A model generated the notes under the pieces. The model saw only the letters and a program-made list of their open reading frames with translations, searched no databases and was not told the origin of the DNA. From a virus: DNA of 33,422 nucleotides. The DNA lies in the IMG/VR virus record IMGVR_UViG_3300036761_001395, positions 1 to 33,422 of that record; one strand, 5' to 3'. Below, in pieces: positions 1 to 7,471 of this stretch. Within the stretch, counting starts at the first letter, position 1, and each line of letters opens with the position of its first letter. A program made the position numbers and the translations under genes.

Positions 1-451
1 CCGTGGGCAGGTACGTCAGCCGGCCGATGAGCCCATCCTTGGTCCGCTGCCCCTTGTAGGGGCGCCGGAGAGTGGGCTCCCGTAGGTGGTCCTCGATGAA
101 GACCATGCGCTTGTCCACGGCCTCGGCAGCCTTGGCCTCGGTCTCGGACTGCCAGAGCACGAGGACGCTCTCATGATAGCGGGCCAGGTGCGCACACCAG
201 GCGGCCAGGCACCAGCTCACCATCATGCGCCGTGACTTGGGGACGGCGATGTAGTGCTTGTCCGGGTCGCTGAGCACGTCAACGAAATCGTGCAGGTAGT
301 CGAGGTGCGCGGGCCACCGGCGCTCGGACTTGGTCGCCTCGTCGATCGTCACAACCTGCTCGACCAGCCACGTCCAGCAATTCGCCTTGTACCGCTGCTC
401 GTCGATGGCCAGCTCGGTCAAGTACCGCTGCAACTCGTGGTCACGGCTCAC
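1..451 (-). CDS. terL: Terminase large subunit, N-terminal part (cut by window edge)
   Basis: Encodes the first 150 residues of a phage terminase large subunit, the ATPase/nuclease motor that packages DNA into proheads. The stretch VPKSRRMMVSW (about residues 74-84) fits the Walker A region of large terminases, and a predicted beta-strand (SVLVLW) follows as expected for the ATPase core. The start is GTG at 451-449. It overlaps the stop of the preceding gene as GTGA, so the two are probably translationally coupled. The Walker B motif and the C-terminal nuclease domain lie outside the window. The small subunit is encoded five genes upstream in the same operon, which supports the call. Assignment rests on the Walker A-like motif and the context. 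Confidence 0.85.
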   Translation of the reverse strand, partial: MSRDHELQRYLTELAIDEQRYKANCWTWLVEQVVTIDEATKSERRWPAHLDYLHDFVDVLSDPDKHYIAVPKSRRMMVSWCLAAWCAHLARYHESVLVLWQSETEAKAAEAVDKRMVFIEDHLREPTLRRPYKGQRTKDGLIGRLTYLPT

Positions 452-699
452 TGACGAATCCGCTGGCAAATCCGAGGATCTTCCTCCAGGCGCTCACAAT
501 GGTCAGCAATCAGGCGACCGAGCGTCGGGAGACTTACCCCCCACTTCTGCGCCAACTGGGAGAACGTCATCCCCTGCGTGTGCAACTCGTGGCAGAGAAG
601 TTCCCCGAAACTCGCGCCGCAACCTGTTGGGGCGGTTGCGTACGATTCCTCGATGAGTCGCCGTAGGCGTTCGATGCGGCCCTCTTCATGGTTGGTCAC
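448..699 (-). CDS. Small helix-turn-helix protein
   Basis: An 83-residue protein with a likely helix-turn-helix near residues 43-68 (MTFSQLAQKWGVSLPTLGRL), so it probably binds DNA. It sits directly before terL, with a GTGA overlap downstream and an ATGA overlap upstream. A DNA-binding protein here could assist terminase or act as a small regulator, but its target cannot be seen. It is not the small terminase itself, because a clear Terminase_2-type small subunit lies upstream. Confidence 0.7.
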   Translation of the reverse strand: MTNHEEGRIERLRRLIEESYATAPTGCGASFGELLCHELHTQGMTFSQLAQKWGVSLPTLGRLIADHCERLEEDPRICQRIRQ

Positions 700-887
700 T
701 GTCGTTCTCTCCCGAGGTACAGGAGCAGCGCACCAACAAAGGCCAGCACCAGGCCGGCGTCAAAGTGCTCCGGGTGAGTGGCGCGCGCCAGCCGGAGTAG
801 CGCGTCCTGTATCGTGTAGAGGAAGAGCGCGGCGCCAGCGATCACGGCACAGCCGCCCGCGACCTCGAAACCACGGCGGAGAGTCAC
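696..887 (-). CDS. Small two-helix membrane protein
   Basis: A 63-residue protein with two hydrophobic segments (about residues 9-28 and 44-58) separated by a short polar loop, so it should sit in the inner membrane. Start is GTG at 887 behind an AGGAG-type ribosome site. Its stop overlaps the next start as ATGA. Its position inside the terminase operon is odd for a membrane protein; a holin or anti-holin role is possible but nothing specific shows it. Confidence 0.6.
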   Translation of the reverse strand: MTLRRGFEVAGGCAVIAGAALFLYTIQDALLRLARATHPEHFDAGLVLAFVGALLLYLGRERQ

Positions 888-891
888 GTCC

Positions 892-1086
892 TCACTCCTC
901 TAGCCGCACCCTTGCGGCTTTCATCGCCGACTCTATCCTGGCCGGAAGGTTCGATTCCATAGCCCACACCAACTCCCACAGGGCGTCCTGGAGCCGCAGC
1001 CGACGGCCCGCGTCCACAATGCTCCACTGCTCGAGTGTCATCTGCCGAGTCTGAGCCTGGCGCAACGCTGCCGATGCGCGTCTCAC
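892..1086 (-). CDS. Small helical protein of unknown function
   Basis: A 64-residue, charged, mostly helical protein with no recognised motif. Its start overlaps the stop of the preceding gene as ATGA (1083-1086), and five bases separate it from the next gene. The tight packing is the main reason to accept it. A longer reading frame over the same bases in another phase (884-1219) lacks this fit and was not chosen. Confidence 0.6.
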   Translation of the reverse strand: MRRASAALRQAQTRQMTLEQWSIVDAGRRLRLQDALWELVWAMESNLPARIESAMKAARVRLEE

Positions 1087-1298
1087 GCCTTCTCCTCCTG
1101 GCCGTCTGCAACACGCTGTAAATAGTCGAGCATGTTTTCGGAAACCTCAGTCCACTGAGAACGATCATCGAGGTCGCAGTGACCGATCTTCCAGGCTGTG
1201 CGCCACTGACCCCACGCACTCCCGATGGCGTCGAGCATCATTGCGACCAGCAGCCGCCAGTAGAAGAGAACCTTGAAGGTCTTGGAGGGACCCGTCAT
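1083..1298 (-). CDS. Small protein of unknown function
   Basis: A 71-residue protein with an N-terminal hydrophobic stretch (about residues 9-28) that could be a membrane anchor, then an acidic C-terminal half. It is coupled by ATGA overlaps both to the small terminase upstream (1295-1298) and to the next gene downstream. No family is recognised. Confidence 0.6.
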   Translation of the reverse strand: MTGPSKTFKVLFYWRLLVAMMLDAIGSAWGQWRTAWKIGHCDLDDRSQWTEVSENMLDYLQRVADGQEEKA

Positions 1299-1867
1299 TC
1301 CTTCTCCCTCGCCGCCCTCAAGGCGTCTGCCCTCGCCCGGAGCTCGTCGGCGGTCATGGCCGCCAACTCCTTGGCCCAGGGCATCGTGAGTTCAACCTTG
1401 TCGCGGAGCAGGCCCTTGAGCTTTGCGAGCAGGGTCAACGCCTGGAGCTTGTCGTGCATCTTGACGCGAATGCTGCCGCCCTCTGCACTCACCGTCTGAC
1501 TCGCCTCGGAGATTGCAGCGAGCACGTCCTCCGACATCCCCTCGCTCGAGAGCGGGCTCACCCCACCGGGACCGAACGTGAGCACCTGGTCGATGCGGAC
1601 CCGGGCAATGCGGCACGCCTCCTGCACGATCTCCTCGGCGCTCATGTCGAGAGGACCAGCGGCTTTCGTGGCCAACTCGGCGATGCGTTGACTAATCCTG
1701 ACTTCTGTCAGTAGGTGCGCCGCCTTGCTGTCTGCTGTTTTTACTGAGTAACCCGCTGCAATAGCAGCCGCTTGTCCATTCGCCCCATTCGCGACATACT
1801 CCCGGCAGAAACGCTCTTGGCGGTCGGTTAGCCCCGCGTCTTGTGCGTCTTTCGTTGCCCTGCCCAT
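1295..1867 (-). CDS. terS: Terminase small subunit (Terminase_2 family)
   Basis: A 190-residue small terminase subunit, which recognises the packaging site and loads the large subunit. The N-terminal region has the family pattern: LTDRQERFCREY (residues 14-25), then NGQAAAIAAGYS and a helical segment with LLTE and RI near residues 52-60. The C-terminal half is charged and helical, as expected for the oligomerisation and TerL-contact region. It overlaps the gene upstream by 40 bases. The family pattern is clear by eye. Confidence 0.93.
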   Translation of the reverse strand: MGRATKDAQDAGLTDRQERFCREYVANGANGQAAAIAAGYSVKTADSKAAHLLTEVRISQRIAELATKAAGPLDMSAEEIVQEACRIARVRIDQVLTFGPGGVSPLSSEGMSEDVLAAISEASQTVSAEGGSIRVKMHDKLQALTLLAKLKGLLRDKVELTMPWAKELAAMTADELRARADALRAAREKE

Positions 1868-2109
1868 GTTGGTCTCGGCTCCTCGCCGGCGTCTGCCGTC
1901 TCCTCCTGTTGTGGGGCGGTGGCTGTCTCGGTGTCCACTTCGACCGTGATCCTGAGCGGGACCCGGGCGAGTGGCATCAGTGCGGCCAGTGCCGACAAAT
2001 CGACCTCTCCCACGTCAAACGTAACGGCTCCGCCACCCTCCAGCGCGCCAGACCTTTGTATGGCCGTTCGCCGATCTCCCAGGACCGCAGAGAACACAAT
2101 TGCACTCAC
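1828..2109 (-). CDS. First gene of the terminase operon, unknown function
   Basis: A 93-residue protein without a recognised domain. It has a beta-rich middle (near VTFDVGEVDLS and PLRITVEVDTE) and a disordered acidic then basic tail. An upstream ATG near position 2154 overlaps the promoter -10 box and could not be on the transcript. GTG at 2109-2107 is therefore preferred, with a GGGGAGGAG ribosome site at 2130-2122. The 40-base overlap with terS is long for this operon, so the C-terminus deserves a check. Confidence 0.55.
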   Translation of the reverse strand: MSAIVFSAVLGDRRTAIQRSGALEGGGAVTFDVGEVDLSALAALMPLARVPLRITVEVDTETATAPQQEETADAGEEPRPTWAGQRKTHKTRG

Positions 2110-2152
2110 AGCGGCACTATCTCCTCCCCGGGTTTCTGGGCACCCCACTTCC

Positions 2153-2181
2153 ATTATAGCAAAGGGGGGGGGCAAATATCA
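2153..2181 (-). promoter_or_regulatory. Leftward promoter of the terminase operon
   Basis: On the minus strand a perfect -10 box TATAAT (2158-2153) is preceded by TGC, giving an extended -10. The -35 region (TGATAT, 2181-2176) is weak at 17-bp spacing. A run of nine C residues (G on the plus strand, 2164-2172) forms much of the spacer. Predicted RNA start near 2146. The inverted repeat at 2185-2204 lies directly upstream, which suits an activator or repressor site. Confidence 0.6.
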
Positions 2182-2184
2182 CCC

Positions 2185-2204
2185 TCACACTAGATGTCGT
2201 GTGA
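2185..2204. promoter_or_regulatory. Operator-like inverted repeat, copy A
   Basis: The sequence TCACAC-TAGATGTC-GTGTGA has perfect 6-bp arms around an 8-bp centre. It lies between the divergent promoters for the terminase operon and the rightward accessory operon. Two near-identical copies occur at 7984-8003 and 24584-24603. The binding protein is unknown. Confidence 0.65.
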
Positions 2205-2222
2205 GCCTGATTCCATGCCCCC

Positions 2223-2251
2223 TTGACAAAGTGTGTACCCGGACTTATGTT
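2223..2251 (+). promoter_or_regulatory. Rightward promoter of the accessory operon
   Basis: A consensus -35 box TTGACA (2223-2228) is followed after 17 bp by TATGTT (2246-2251). Predicted RNA start is near 2258, with a GGGAGGG ribosome site and ATG at 2274. The strong match suggests expression by host sigma-70-type polymerase, early or constitutive. Confidence 0.7.
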
Positions 2252-2273
2252 GGGGGTAGGGAGGGACACACCC

Positions 2274-2429
2274 ATGAGGCCGAAGCAGTCAACCCGGGTC
2301 TACGAGAAGCGAAAGGGCGCTCAAGTCGCCCCGCGTCTCGTCTCGAGGGCGCTCCGCGTGCTGCGCCGACTGGCCGACAGCCAGCCGGTGACTCAGGCCG
2401 CGCGCGAGCAGATGCAGTTCTACACGTAG
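2274..2429 (+). CDS. Small basic protein, first gene of the rightward operon
   Basis: A 51-residue basic protein, rich in arginine and lysine, with no recognised domain. ATG at 2274 follows a GGGAGGG ribosome site; the in-frame TTG at 2223 is the promoter -35 box and is not the start. Nucleic acid binding is possible from its charge only. Confidence 0.6.
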   Translation: MRPKQSTRVYEKRKGAQVAPRLVSRALRVLRRLADSQPVTQAAREQMQFYT

Positions 2430-2438
2430 GGGGCGGCC

Positions 2439-2771
2439 ATGCCGAGCACCACGATCGCCAAGCTCATCGAGGGACAGCGCCTCGCCCGTCTCCACCCGGA
2501 CACCCCTTGCATCCGGGCCGACTGGTGTACCACCTGGACCGGCACTGAGTTCCGGCGCTGGTTCCTAGAGTGCCTACACCGCAAGATCAACGCCAACGGC
2601 GACCTACTGTGTCCTGACGAGGAGCGGTACGCCGACCTGGCGCACGACGCGCGGGTGGTCAACGACTACATCGGCCGACGTATCCGCAACACCGGGAGCT
2701 GCCGCCTACTCCGCGATCTTCGTATGCGGCGCCGGTACCCATACATCGACGACCAACACAAGGAGGAATGA
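2439..2771 (+). CDS. Protein of unknown function, accessory operon
   Basis: A 110-residue protein with three cysteines in the first half (near TPCIRADWC and LECLH), a fourth in LLCPDEE and a fifth near the end. Metal binding is possible but no classical zinc-finger spacing is seen. The C-terminus is strongly basic. ATG at 2439 follows GGGGGCGG. Second of nine closely packed small genes. Confidence 0.65.
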   Translation: MPSTTIAKLIEGQRLARLHPDTPCIRADWCTTWTGTEFRRWFLECLHRKINANGDLLCPDEERYADLAHDARVVNDYIGRRIRNTGSCRLLRDLRMRRRYPYIDDQHKEE

Positions 2772-2772
2772 G

Positions 2773-3171
2773 ATGGCCACGCATGTCAACGACATCTTTG
2801 GTGAAGTCATCAGTTCGTACTCCCGCGCCCAGGCCATCGAGGACGGCCAACTCATTGACGTGAGCGAGGTCGCCCGCGAGGCGGGGCTCAAGTGGCCCAC
2901 GGTGGTCACCGCTGCGGTGTGGGCGATGATCGAGGACATCCCGGCGGGTCTGCGTGGCAGTTGCCAGGATGTCAGCGGGCGACTGTGGGACGTGGTGTGG
3001 ATGGCCAGGTGTGCCGCCCACGACGCCCCCGCGGGCACCGACCTCGTGCCCTACCAGCTCAGGCTGCCGACCAACGGCACGCGCAAGAGCCTCGTCACGC
3101 TCTGGCTGCACTGCGGACCCGGCGACACCCCTGAACCGGTCCTGACAATCGGGCTGCCGGAGGACTTCTAA
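2773..3171 (+). CDS. DUF6573 family protein
   Basis: A 132-residue protein fitting the DUF6573 family found in phages and mobile elements. The family hallmarks are visible: ISSYSRAQAIEDGQLIDVS near residues 13-31, AREAG, LTAAVW-like TVVTAAVWAMIED, and SGRLWDVVWMAR near residues 68-79. The biochemical role of the family is not known. A strong AAGGAGGA ribosome site precedes ATG at 2773. Confidence 0.85.
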   Translation: MATHVNDIFGEVISSYSRAQAIEDGQLIDVSEVAREAGLKWPTVVTAAVWAMIEDIPAGLRGSCQDVSGRLWDVVWMARCAAHDAPAGTDLVPYQLRLPTNGTRKSLVTLWLHCGPGDTPEPVLTIGLPEDF

Positions 3172-3172
3172 C

Positions 3173-3406
3173 ATGCTAGTACCCATCAAGGACCCGAAAC
3201 GCGGGTGGCTGCTCGAAGACCGGCCGGCGACGCGCCGTGCTGCATCCACACCTGGACCGAGCGGTAAGCGACATGCCCACGGTCCGCGGACGTTCTCGAA
3301 GCGCCCGGACGAGCCGACCAAACCGCTGCCGTTCAAGCCGACGATCTCGCGGGTGATGGCCAAGCTCGCCGGTTTCCTCGGTCTGAACCGCCGCAAGGCG
3401 GCGTGA
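3173..3406 (+). CDS. Small basic, proline-rich protein
   Basis: A 77-residue protein rich in lysine, arginine and proline, likely disordered except for a short C-terminal helix (MAKLAGFLGL). The start at 3173 follows GGAGG inside the 3' end of the DUF6573 gene. The lysine/arginine pattern suggests nucleic acid or acidic protein binding, but there is no family match. Confidence 0.55.
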   Translation: MLVPIKDPKRGWLLEDRPATRRAASTPGPSGKRHAHGPRTFSKRPDEPTKPLPFKPTISRVMAKLAGFLGLNRRKAA

Positions 3407-3417
3407 AGGAGAGTGCC

Positions 3418-3675
3418 ATGCCAGAGATCACGGTTCACGGTGTCCACAACGTACACCTCGTCACCAAGTACAAGGCCGGCCACGCGGCAACTCTCGACGA
3501 CGCGAAGTTCAGTTGCCCGCCCTACTCGATCGTCAAGATGTACGTAGAGGCCCGCGACGGCGAGGTCCTTGTGCTCAACCTGTTCCTCGACGACCGCGCC
3601 ACGAGTGCCGTTGGCGACCTACAGGCGGTCTTCTGCCCTGACGGGACCGCGCCAGTCTACGAGGTGACGCCATGA
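3418..3675 (+). CDS. Protein of unknown function, likely beta-rich
   Basis: An 85-residue protein dominated by alternating hydrophobic and polar residues, typical of small beta-sandwich or barrel folds. ATG at 3418 is chosen because AAGGAGAG lies at 3407-3414; the upstream in-frame GTG at 3403 has no such site. It overlaps the next gene by ATGA at 3672-3675. No function can be assigned. Confidence 0.6.
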   Translation: MPEITVHGVHNVHLVTKYKAGHAATLDDAKFSCPPYSIVKMYVEARDGEVLVLNLFLDDRATSAVGDLQAVFCPDGTAPVYEVTP

Positions 3676-3884
3676 GCAGGCCGATCATCTGGGTGAATGA
3701 CGAGGAGTGCATCACCTGCCACGAACCCGGACGCATCGACGGCGGCAACTACTCGCTTTGCGTCCCCTGCTGGTGCCAGGTCAACCACAAGAACGTCAGC
3801 GAAGTCCGCATCCAGCACGTCCGCGAACGGGCGGCACTGGCCGCGCGACTCGCAAGCGGACGGCAGGGAAAGGAGGCGGCATGA
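3672..3884 (+). CDS. Small zinc-ribbon-like protein
   Basis: A 70-residue protein with CITCHEP and CVPCWC (about residues 14-36), giving a CxxC...CxxC pattern that should bind one zinc ion, followed by a charged helix. Small phage zinc ribbons often bind nucleic acid or protein, but no target is visible. ATGA overlaps join it to both neighbours. Confidence 0.65.
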   Translation: MSRPIIWVNDEECITCHEPGRIDGGNYSLCVPCWCQVNHKNVSEVRIQHVRERAALAARLASGRQGKEAA

Positions 3885-4009
3885 CCCCCAACATCCTGAT
3901 AGGAGTGCTGGTAGGCAGTATCGTGGGACTGGTGCTCGGCGTCCTCATCCCTCCGCCCCGATGGTTCTGTCGGGCTGCGGACTGGCTGTTCGACCGACTG
4001 GGGGCGTGA
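3881..4009 (+). CDS. Single-span membrane peptide
   Basis: A 42-residue peptide whose first half (ILIGVLVGSIVGLVLGVLI) is one transmembrane helix with small-residue packing faces, followed by a short amphipathic tail. It begins at ATGA overlapping the gene before and ends at TGATG overlapping the nucleotidase start. This double coupling supports it being real. Confidence 0.6.
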   Translation: MTPNILIGVLVGSIVGLVLGVLIPPPRWFCRAADWLFDRLGA

Positions 4010-4602
4010 TGCGCGTCCTGATCGACATGGACGGCGTGCTTTACCAGTGGACCGAAACCTACCTCCGCCTGTATCGCGAGTGGAGCGGCGAGGAACTGCC
4101 GCCCGGCTTCCGTTACCAGTGGCACTTCATGGACCAGCTCCCCAACGCCAAGGTCAGGGCCGCAGTCGAGAGCTCGCACGTGCTGTGGACTGAGGGCGAT
4201 GCGTGTCCGGGGTCCATTGAGGGCCTGCGTATCCTCTGCTCGAATCACGACACCTACATCGCGACCCATCCTGGACCCCGCCCCGACATCGCGGTACCCG
4301 GCAAGGTGCAGTGGTTGACGCGCAATGCCCCCTGGTTTGACCTTGAGCACCTCATCTGCATCAAGCACAAGTACCTACTCCGGGGCGACGTCCTCATCGA
4401 GGACCGGCTGCGCAACCTCGTCTCGTGGAAGGCCGTGAATCCGCAGGGAATCGCCCTGCTCATGGTCCGCCCCTGGAACGTGGCTGAGAGCTGGTTCCTG
4501 AGTCAGTCGTCGGGGATCGGAACGGTGTACGACTTGGTCGATGCAGCCAGGACCCTGCCTCGACTTGAGCCGCGCGAACGACCGGCATGGGGGGTGGCGT
4601 GA
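4009..4602 (+). CDS. HAD-family 5'(3')-deoxyribonucleotidase
   Basis: A 197-residue HAD hydrolase of the NT5C deoxyribonucleotidase type, which removes phosphate from deoxynucleoside monophosphates in the cytoplasm. Motif I DMDGVLYQW starts at residue 6 (nucleophile Asp6, acid/base Asp8). Motif II is the ATHPG region near residue 83, a lysine near CIKHKYL fits motif III, and LIEDR near residue 128 fits motif IV with Glu in place of the usual first Asp. Start at 4009 (TGATG overlap) gives the usual family length. A phage may use it to rebalance dNTP pools; the DUF6378 and methyltransferase genes elsewhere could also relate to DNA metabolism. Confidence 0.85.
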   Translation: MRVLIDMDGVLYQWTETYLRLYREWSGEELPPGFRYQWHFMDQLPNAKVRAAVESSHVLWTEGDACPGSIEGLRILCSNHDTYIATHPGPRPDIAVPGKVQWLTRNAPWFDLEHLICIKHKYLLRGDVLIEDRLRNLVSWKAVNPQGIALLMVRPWNVAESWFLSQSSGIGTVYDLVDAARTLPRLEPRERPAWGVA

Positions 4603-4835
4603 TGAGCACCCGAACTTACGAGCTCGCGGCGACAGCCACCTGTCTCGCCCTTCGCTCGCAGGGAGTAACAGCGGAGGAGCTGACGATCGCGACCGGGTGT
4701 TCACTGGTGACTGCACAGAGAACCCTCCGCAGACTCGGGCGTCTCCTCATGCTGCGCGGAAAGCGCCGATGCGGGGGGCAGGTCGGGAGCCACCCGATCC
4801 AGTGGAAGAGAGATCACCTGATCGACAACAAGTAG
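4602..4835 (+). CDS. Small helix-turn-helix protein
   Basis: A 77-residue protein with a likely DNA-binding helix-turn-helix (AEELTIATGCSLVTAQRTLRRL, about residues 25-46) and a basic tail. TGATG coupling to the nucleotidase fixes the start at 4602. As the last gene of the rightward operon it could regulate that operon or an opposing one. Its end overlaps the convergent leftward gene by 22 bases. Confidence 0.65.
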   Translation: MSTRTYELAATATCLALRSQGVTAEELTIATGCSLVTAQRTLRRLGRLLMLRGKRRCGGQVGSHPIQWKRDHLIDNK

Positions 4836-4996
4836 AGCGCCCACGCCACGAACGCCACACCGAGGACGGCAGCAATGCCGTCCTCTCCGCTTCCGGTCTC
4901 TTGCGTTCTGGGGTACTCACCACGCACCAGATGGGCAAGGCGCGCCAATACACCGAGGCCATTGAGCACCATAATCGTCCAGAGGAATACTCTCAT
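4814..4996 (-). CDS. Small two-helix membrane protein
   Basis: A 60-residue protein with hydrophobic segments at about residues 3-22 and 41-58 around a polar loop. It is the last gene of the long leftward early operon and is coupled by ATGA to the gene before it. It contains a perfect hairpin at 4862-4885. No family is recognised. Confidence 0.55.
   Translation of the reverse strand: MRVFLWTIMVLNGLGVLARLAHLVRGEYPRTQETGSGEDGIAAVLGVAFVAWALYLLSIR
4862..4885. terminator. Perfect hairpin between convergent operons
   Basis: GAGGACGGCA and TGCCGTCCTC form a perfect 10-bp stem closed by a GCAA (GNRA) tetraloop. It lies where the rightward and leftward operons meet. It lacks a following T-run on either strand, so classical intrinsic termination is uncertain; it could still act as a weak bidirectional terminator or RNA-stabilising element. 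It also encodes part of the membrane protein. Confidence 0.45.
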
Positions 4997-5313
4997 GCGA
5001 CTCCCCTTTCAACCCTCGCCCAATACCCCTCCTGCCAGGGGTAGACGCTATCTGAAGGCGGTGTGCACCACACGATGCCGCGGCCGATCTCCTGGCCGCA
5101 GATTGCACACCCCAGCACCACGAAGGAGATTCCCCGCCAGTCGTTCACATGATGCCAACGGGCGGCAGTTCCCACAAACGCATGGCTGGGCGCGAAGAAA
5201 CGCAGTGCGGCAGGACAGATCCACGCATGGACGCGGCCCCGTTCGATCAGCGCGACAGGGAACGGCTCGTCCTCGTCCCAGGTAAACTCGGGGTCAAAGT
5301 CGATGATCCGCAT
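4993..5313 (-). CDS. Cysteine-containing protein of unknown function
   Basis: A 106-residue protein. ATG at 5313 follows GAGAGGAGAC and is preferred over upstream in-frame codons, which lie inside the gene before it. Cysteines occur at AWICP and at CAICGQE, the latter a CxxC motif near residue 74, possibly half of a metal site. Many tryptophans in the C-terminal half. Not recognised. Confidence 0.6.
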   Translation of the reverse strand: MRIIDFDPEFTWDEDEPFPVALIERGRVHAWICPAALRFFAPSHAFVGTAARWHHVNDWRGISFVVLGCAICGQEIGRGIVWCTPPSDSVYPWQEGYWARVERGVA

Positions 5314-6100
5314 GGTCGTCTCCTCTCGGACCAAACAACAATTCTCGAAGCACCGGTGCGTAACGGATCGGGATTTGCACATAACGCTGTGAGGCGCGGT
5401 CAGCAAACCAACACCTTACGGTCTCGTACGAAATGTTCAGGCGCTCGGCGAGTTGCTTGACTGTGATCCCGGCTCGCTCTATCATGGGTCTCAACAACAG
5501 CTGCGGCGACACCAACCAGCAGGCGTACACGCTCCAGACCAGGAACGTGGGGTCGTCGAGTATCGCCTCGGTGAACGCCTGCGTCAGGTACGTGCGGCCG
5601 TCCCGGTAGTCGCGGCTACCAGCAAGTTGCGCGACCCGGCCCGCGGCCCACCTGAGCTCCGCGTCCATCAGTGCCTCGTCCTCCCTGAGTTCGGCGAGGA
5701 TGCCTGCCGTGGACTCCGGCGCCTTCTTCCCTGGGGGCGGGCTGAGCCGCTTGATGTCCGAGCGCAGGTGCTCGAGCTTGTTGTTGCGTTCGGCGACAGC
5801 AGCGTTCAGGCGCACCACCTGTTCGACCACAGGCATTCGAGTGGAGCTCGGGTTTTGGGGGTCGGTTGGCTGTGATGGGCACCGCGCGAGCTTGCAGCCC
5901 ACGGTGCAGATCCACAGCAACTCCGAGGGCTCGGTGTAGCCCTGGTGGTCCACGAGAGGCTCCCCATCAAGGCGCAGGGCCGGGGCCCCCCGCCCGTCGG
6001 CGCGCTCTAACCACCGTTCAAGGATGGCATCGAGCATCCAGCCCGGGAGCCGGATGCCGCGGCCGACCATCAGCAGCGGGCGCACCTGCCCTCTCTTCAC
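5294..6100 (-). CDS. Large HTH-containing protein of unknown function
   Basis: A 268-residue protein starting at GTG 6100 (GTGA overlap with the preceding stop). The middle part is helical and charged (likely coiled coil, around NNKLEHLRSDIKRL). The C-terminal quarter holds a clear helix-turn-helix (VKQLAERLNISYETVRCWF) preceded by a hydrophobic region that ends in a positive patch. A role in DNA binding is likely; the partner is unknown. Its stop overlaps the next gene by 20 bases. Confidence 0.65.
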   Translation of the reverse strand: MKRGQVRPLLMVGRGIRLPGWMLDAILERWLERADGRGAPALRLDGEPLVDHQGYTEPSELLWICTVGCKLARCPSQPTDPQNPSSTRMPVVEQVVRLNAAVAERNNKLEHLRSDIKRLSPPPGKKAPESTAGILAELREDEALMDAELRWAAGRVAQLAGSRDYRDGRTYLTQAFTEAILDDPTFLVWSVYACWLVSPQLLLRPMIERAGITVKQLAERLNISYETVRCWFADRASQRYVQIPIRYAPVLRELLFGPRGDDHADHRL

Positions 6101-6267
6101 CGCCTGGCCTTCCGCTTCTTCGGCTCCTTGGGAATCTGCACGATCATCGGCGACCATGCCCAAACGTTGCCGCCGTCTCGCCCGTCGAAATACAAATGGA
6201 GCGTGCCATTGCGGTTGATGTCGATCTGCTTCACCTTCGCCCCTGCTAACTCGTCAATCCGTTTCAT
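6097..6267 (-). CDS. Small protein of unknown function
   Basis: A 56-residue protein starting at ATG 6267 behind a strong GGAGGTGA ribosome site. An extended frame further upstream only shadows the methyltransferase gene. The sequence suggests a beta-hairpin ([17 protein letters not shown]) and a very basic tail ([11 protein letters not shown]). It is coupled by overlap to both neighbours. Confidence 0.6.
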   Translation of the reverse strand: MKRIDELAGAKVKQIDINRNGTLHLYFDGRDGGNVWAWSPMIVQIPKEPKKRKARR

Positions 6268-7460
6268 GTCTTCACCTCCGCAAACAGTGGCGCCGTCCCC
6301 TCGATGCGACGGCGCGCTATTTCGACGTACTCCGGCGAAAGGTCGATGCCGATGAAGTTTCGCCCGGCTCGCAACGCCACAACGCCCACTGTGCCCGAGC
6401 CGGCGAACGGATCGAGCACCGTGCAGGCGATGGGCTGATGGCCGTGGTCGCAGCCAGGCACCCATCCGAGGGTGTCCACGAGGCGCCTGGTGCGCGAGCC
6501 CCCGCTAATGTTTTTGACCAAGCCGCCCTCGTTCGTCTTTACCCCGCCGCCGCCCGCAGGTCGGCCGTCTGTCGTCGTATCGTTCCGGTAGGAAATCTCA
6601 ATTTCACGCCGCCACGGTGCCCCGCACTTAGGGCAACACCCCCCCTCGCTGCTCCCCGCCGCGATGCAAGGCTCAACCAGCGCCTCGGGGAAGGTGGCGA
6701 AGTGCGCCTCGGGGAAGGGCTGCGTGGGGATCGTCCAGACGGAGCGGCGATTACGTGACGCTGGCGGCGGTTCCTGAAAATATCGTGCATTGAAACCGGA
6801 GTGTCGGCGCCCGTGGCCGTCCTGTTTCGTCTGTCCAGGCACGTCCAATCGCGGTGGCCCGGTTAGGTCATGCCATGTTCGACCATCGGCCGGCTCCTTG
6901 ATCGCCTCCCCGTCGTAGTAGTACCGTGCTGATTTCGTCAGCAGAAAAAGGTACTCGTGAGATTTCGTCGGCCGGTCGGTCACGCTCTCCGGCATGGGGT
7001 TCGGTTTGCTCCAGATAATGTCGGAGCGCAGCCACCAACCATCAGCCTGCAACGCGAATGCCACACGCCAGGGGATGCCGACGAGATCCTTGGGCTTGAG
7101 TCCGCACGCCATCTTTGTCCCCGACGCTTCGCCGCGAGCCGCCGCGACCGTCTTCGCGCCCTCGCTAGGGTTCCCCAGTTCGACCATGCGCGCTTCGCCG
7201 CGCCCACCCTGTGTTGCATAGCTGTCCCCGAGATTCAGCCACAGCGTCCCGTCCCCGCGCAGCACCCGCCGCACCTCGCGGAAAACCTCGACCAGCTTGG
7301 CGACGTACTCCTCCGGGGTGCGCTCAAGTCCGAGTTGGCCCGCGATGCCGTAATCCCGGAGGCCCCAATAGGGCGGCGACGTGATACAGCACTGCACGCT
7401 CTCGTCCGGCAGCAGCCGGAGCTGCTCAAGCGCGTCGCCGCAGAGGAGACGGATGGTCAC
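6264..7460 (-). CDS. DNA methyltransferase, beta class (N4-cytosine or N6-adenine)
   Basis: A 398-residue S-adenosylmethionine-dependent DNA methyltransferase. Motif order is that of the beta class: catalytic motif IV TSPPYW at residues 27-32, and AdoMet-binding motif I DPFAGSGT near the C-terminus. The TSPPY form favours N4-cytosine but does not exclude N6-adenine. A CxxC zinc knuckle (CCPKCGAPW) lies between. GTG at 7460 begins 12 bases after the upstream stop and gives a normal N-terminus; an upstream in-frame start at 7529 would add 23 unsupported residues. No cognate restriction enzyme is adjacent, so it is probably an orphan enzyme that protects phage DNA or marks promoters. Confidence 0.9.
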   Translation of the reverse strand: MTIRLLCGDALEQLRLLPDESVQCCITSPPYWGLRDYGIAGQLGLERTPEEYVAKLVEVFREVRRVLRGDGTLWLNLGDSYATQGGRGEARMVELGNPSEGAKTVAAARGEASGTKMACGLKPKDLVGIPWRVAFALQADGWWLRSDIIWSKPNPMPESVTDRPTKSHEYLFLLTKSARYYYDGEAIKEPADGRTWHDLTGPPRLDVPGQTKQDGHGRRHSGFNARYFQEPPPASRNRRSVWTIPTQPFPEAHFATFPEALVEPCIAAGSSEGGCCPKCGAPWRREIEISYRNDTTTDGRPAGGGGVKTNEGGLVKNISGGSRTRRLVDTLGWVPGCDHGHQPIACTVLDPFAGSGTVGVVALRAGRNFIGIDLSPEYVEIARRRIEGTAPLFAEVKT

Positions 7461-7471
7461 TCGGCGTCCGC

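Noticed and set aside
884-1219. A 111-codon minus-strand frame overlapping two small terminase-operon genes
   Set aside because: The alternative frames at 892-1086 and 1083-1298 show exact ATGA coupling with neighbours, whereas this frame has none and looks compositionally random.
2154-2175. Upstream start codons for the first gene of the terminase operon
   Set aside because: They lie in or upstream of the extended -10 box, so they would not be transcribed from that promoter; GTG 2109 with its ribosome site fits better.
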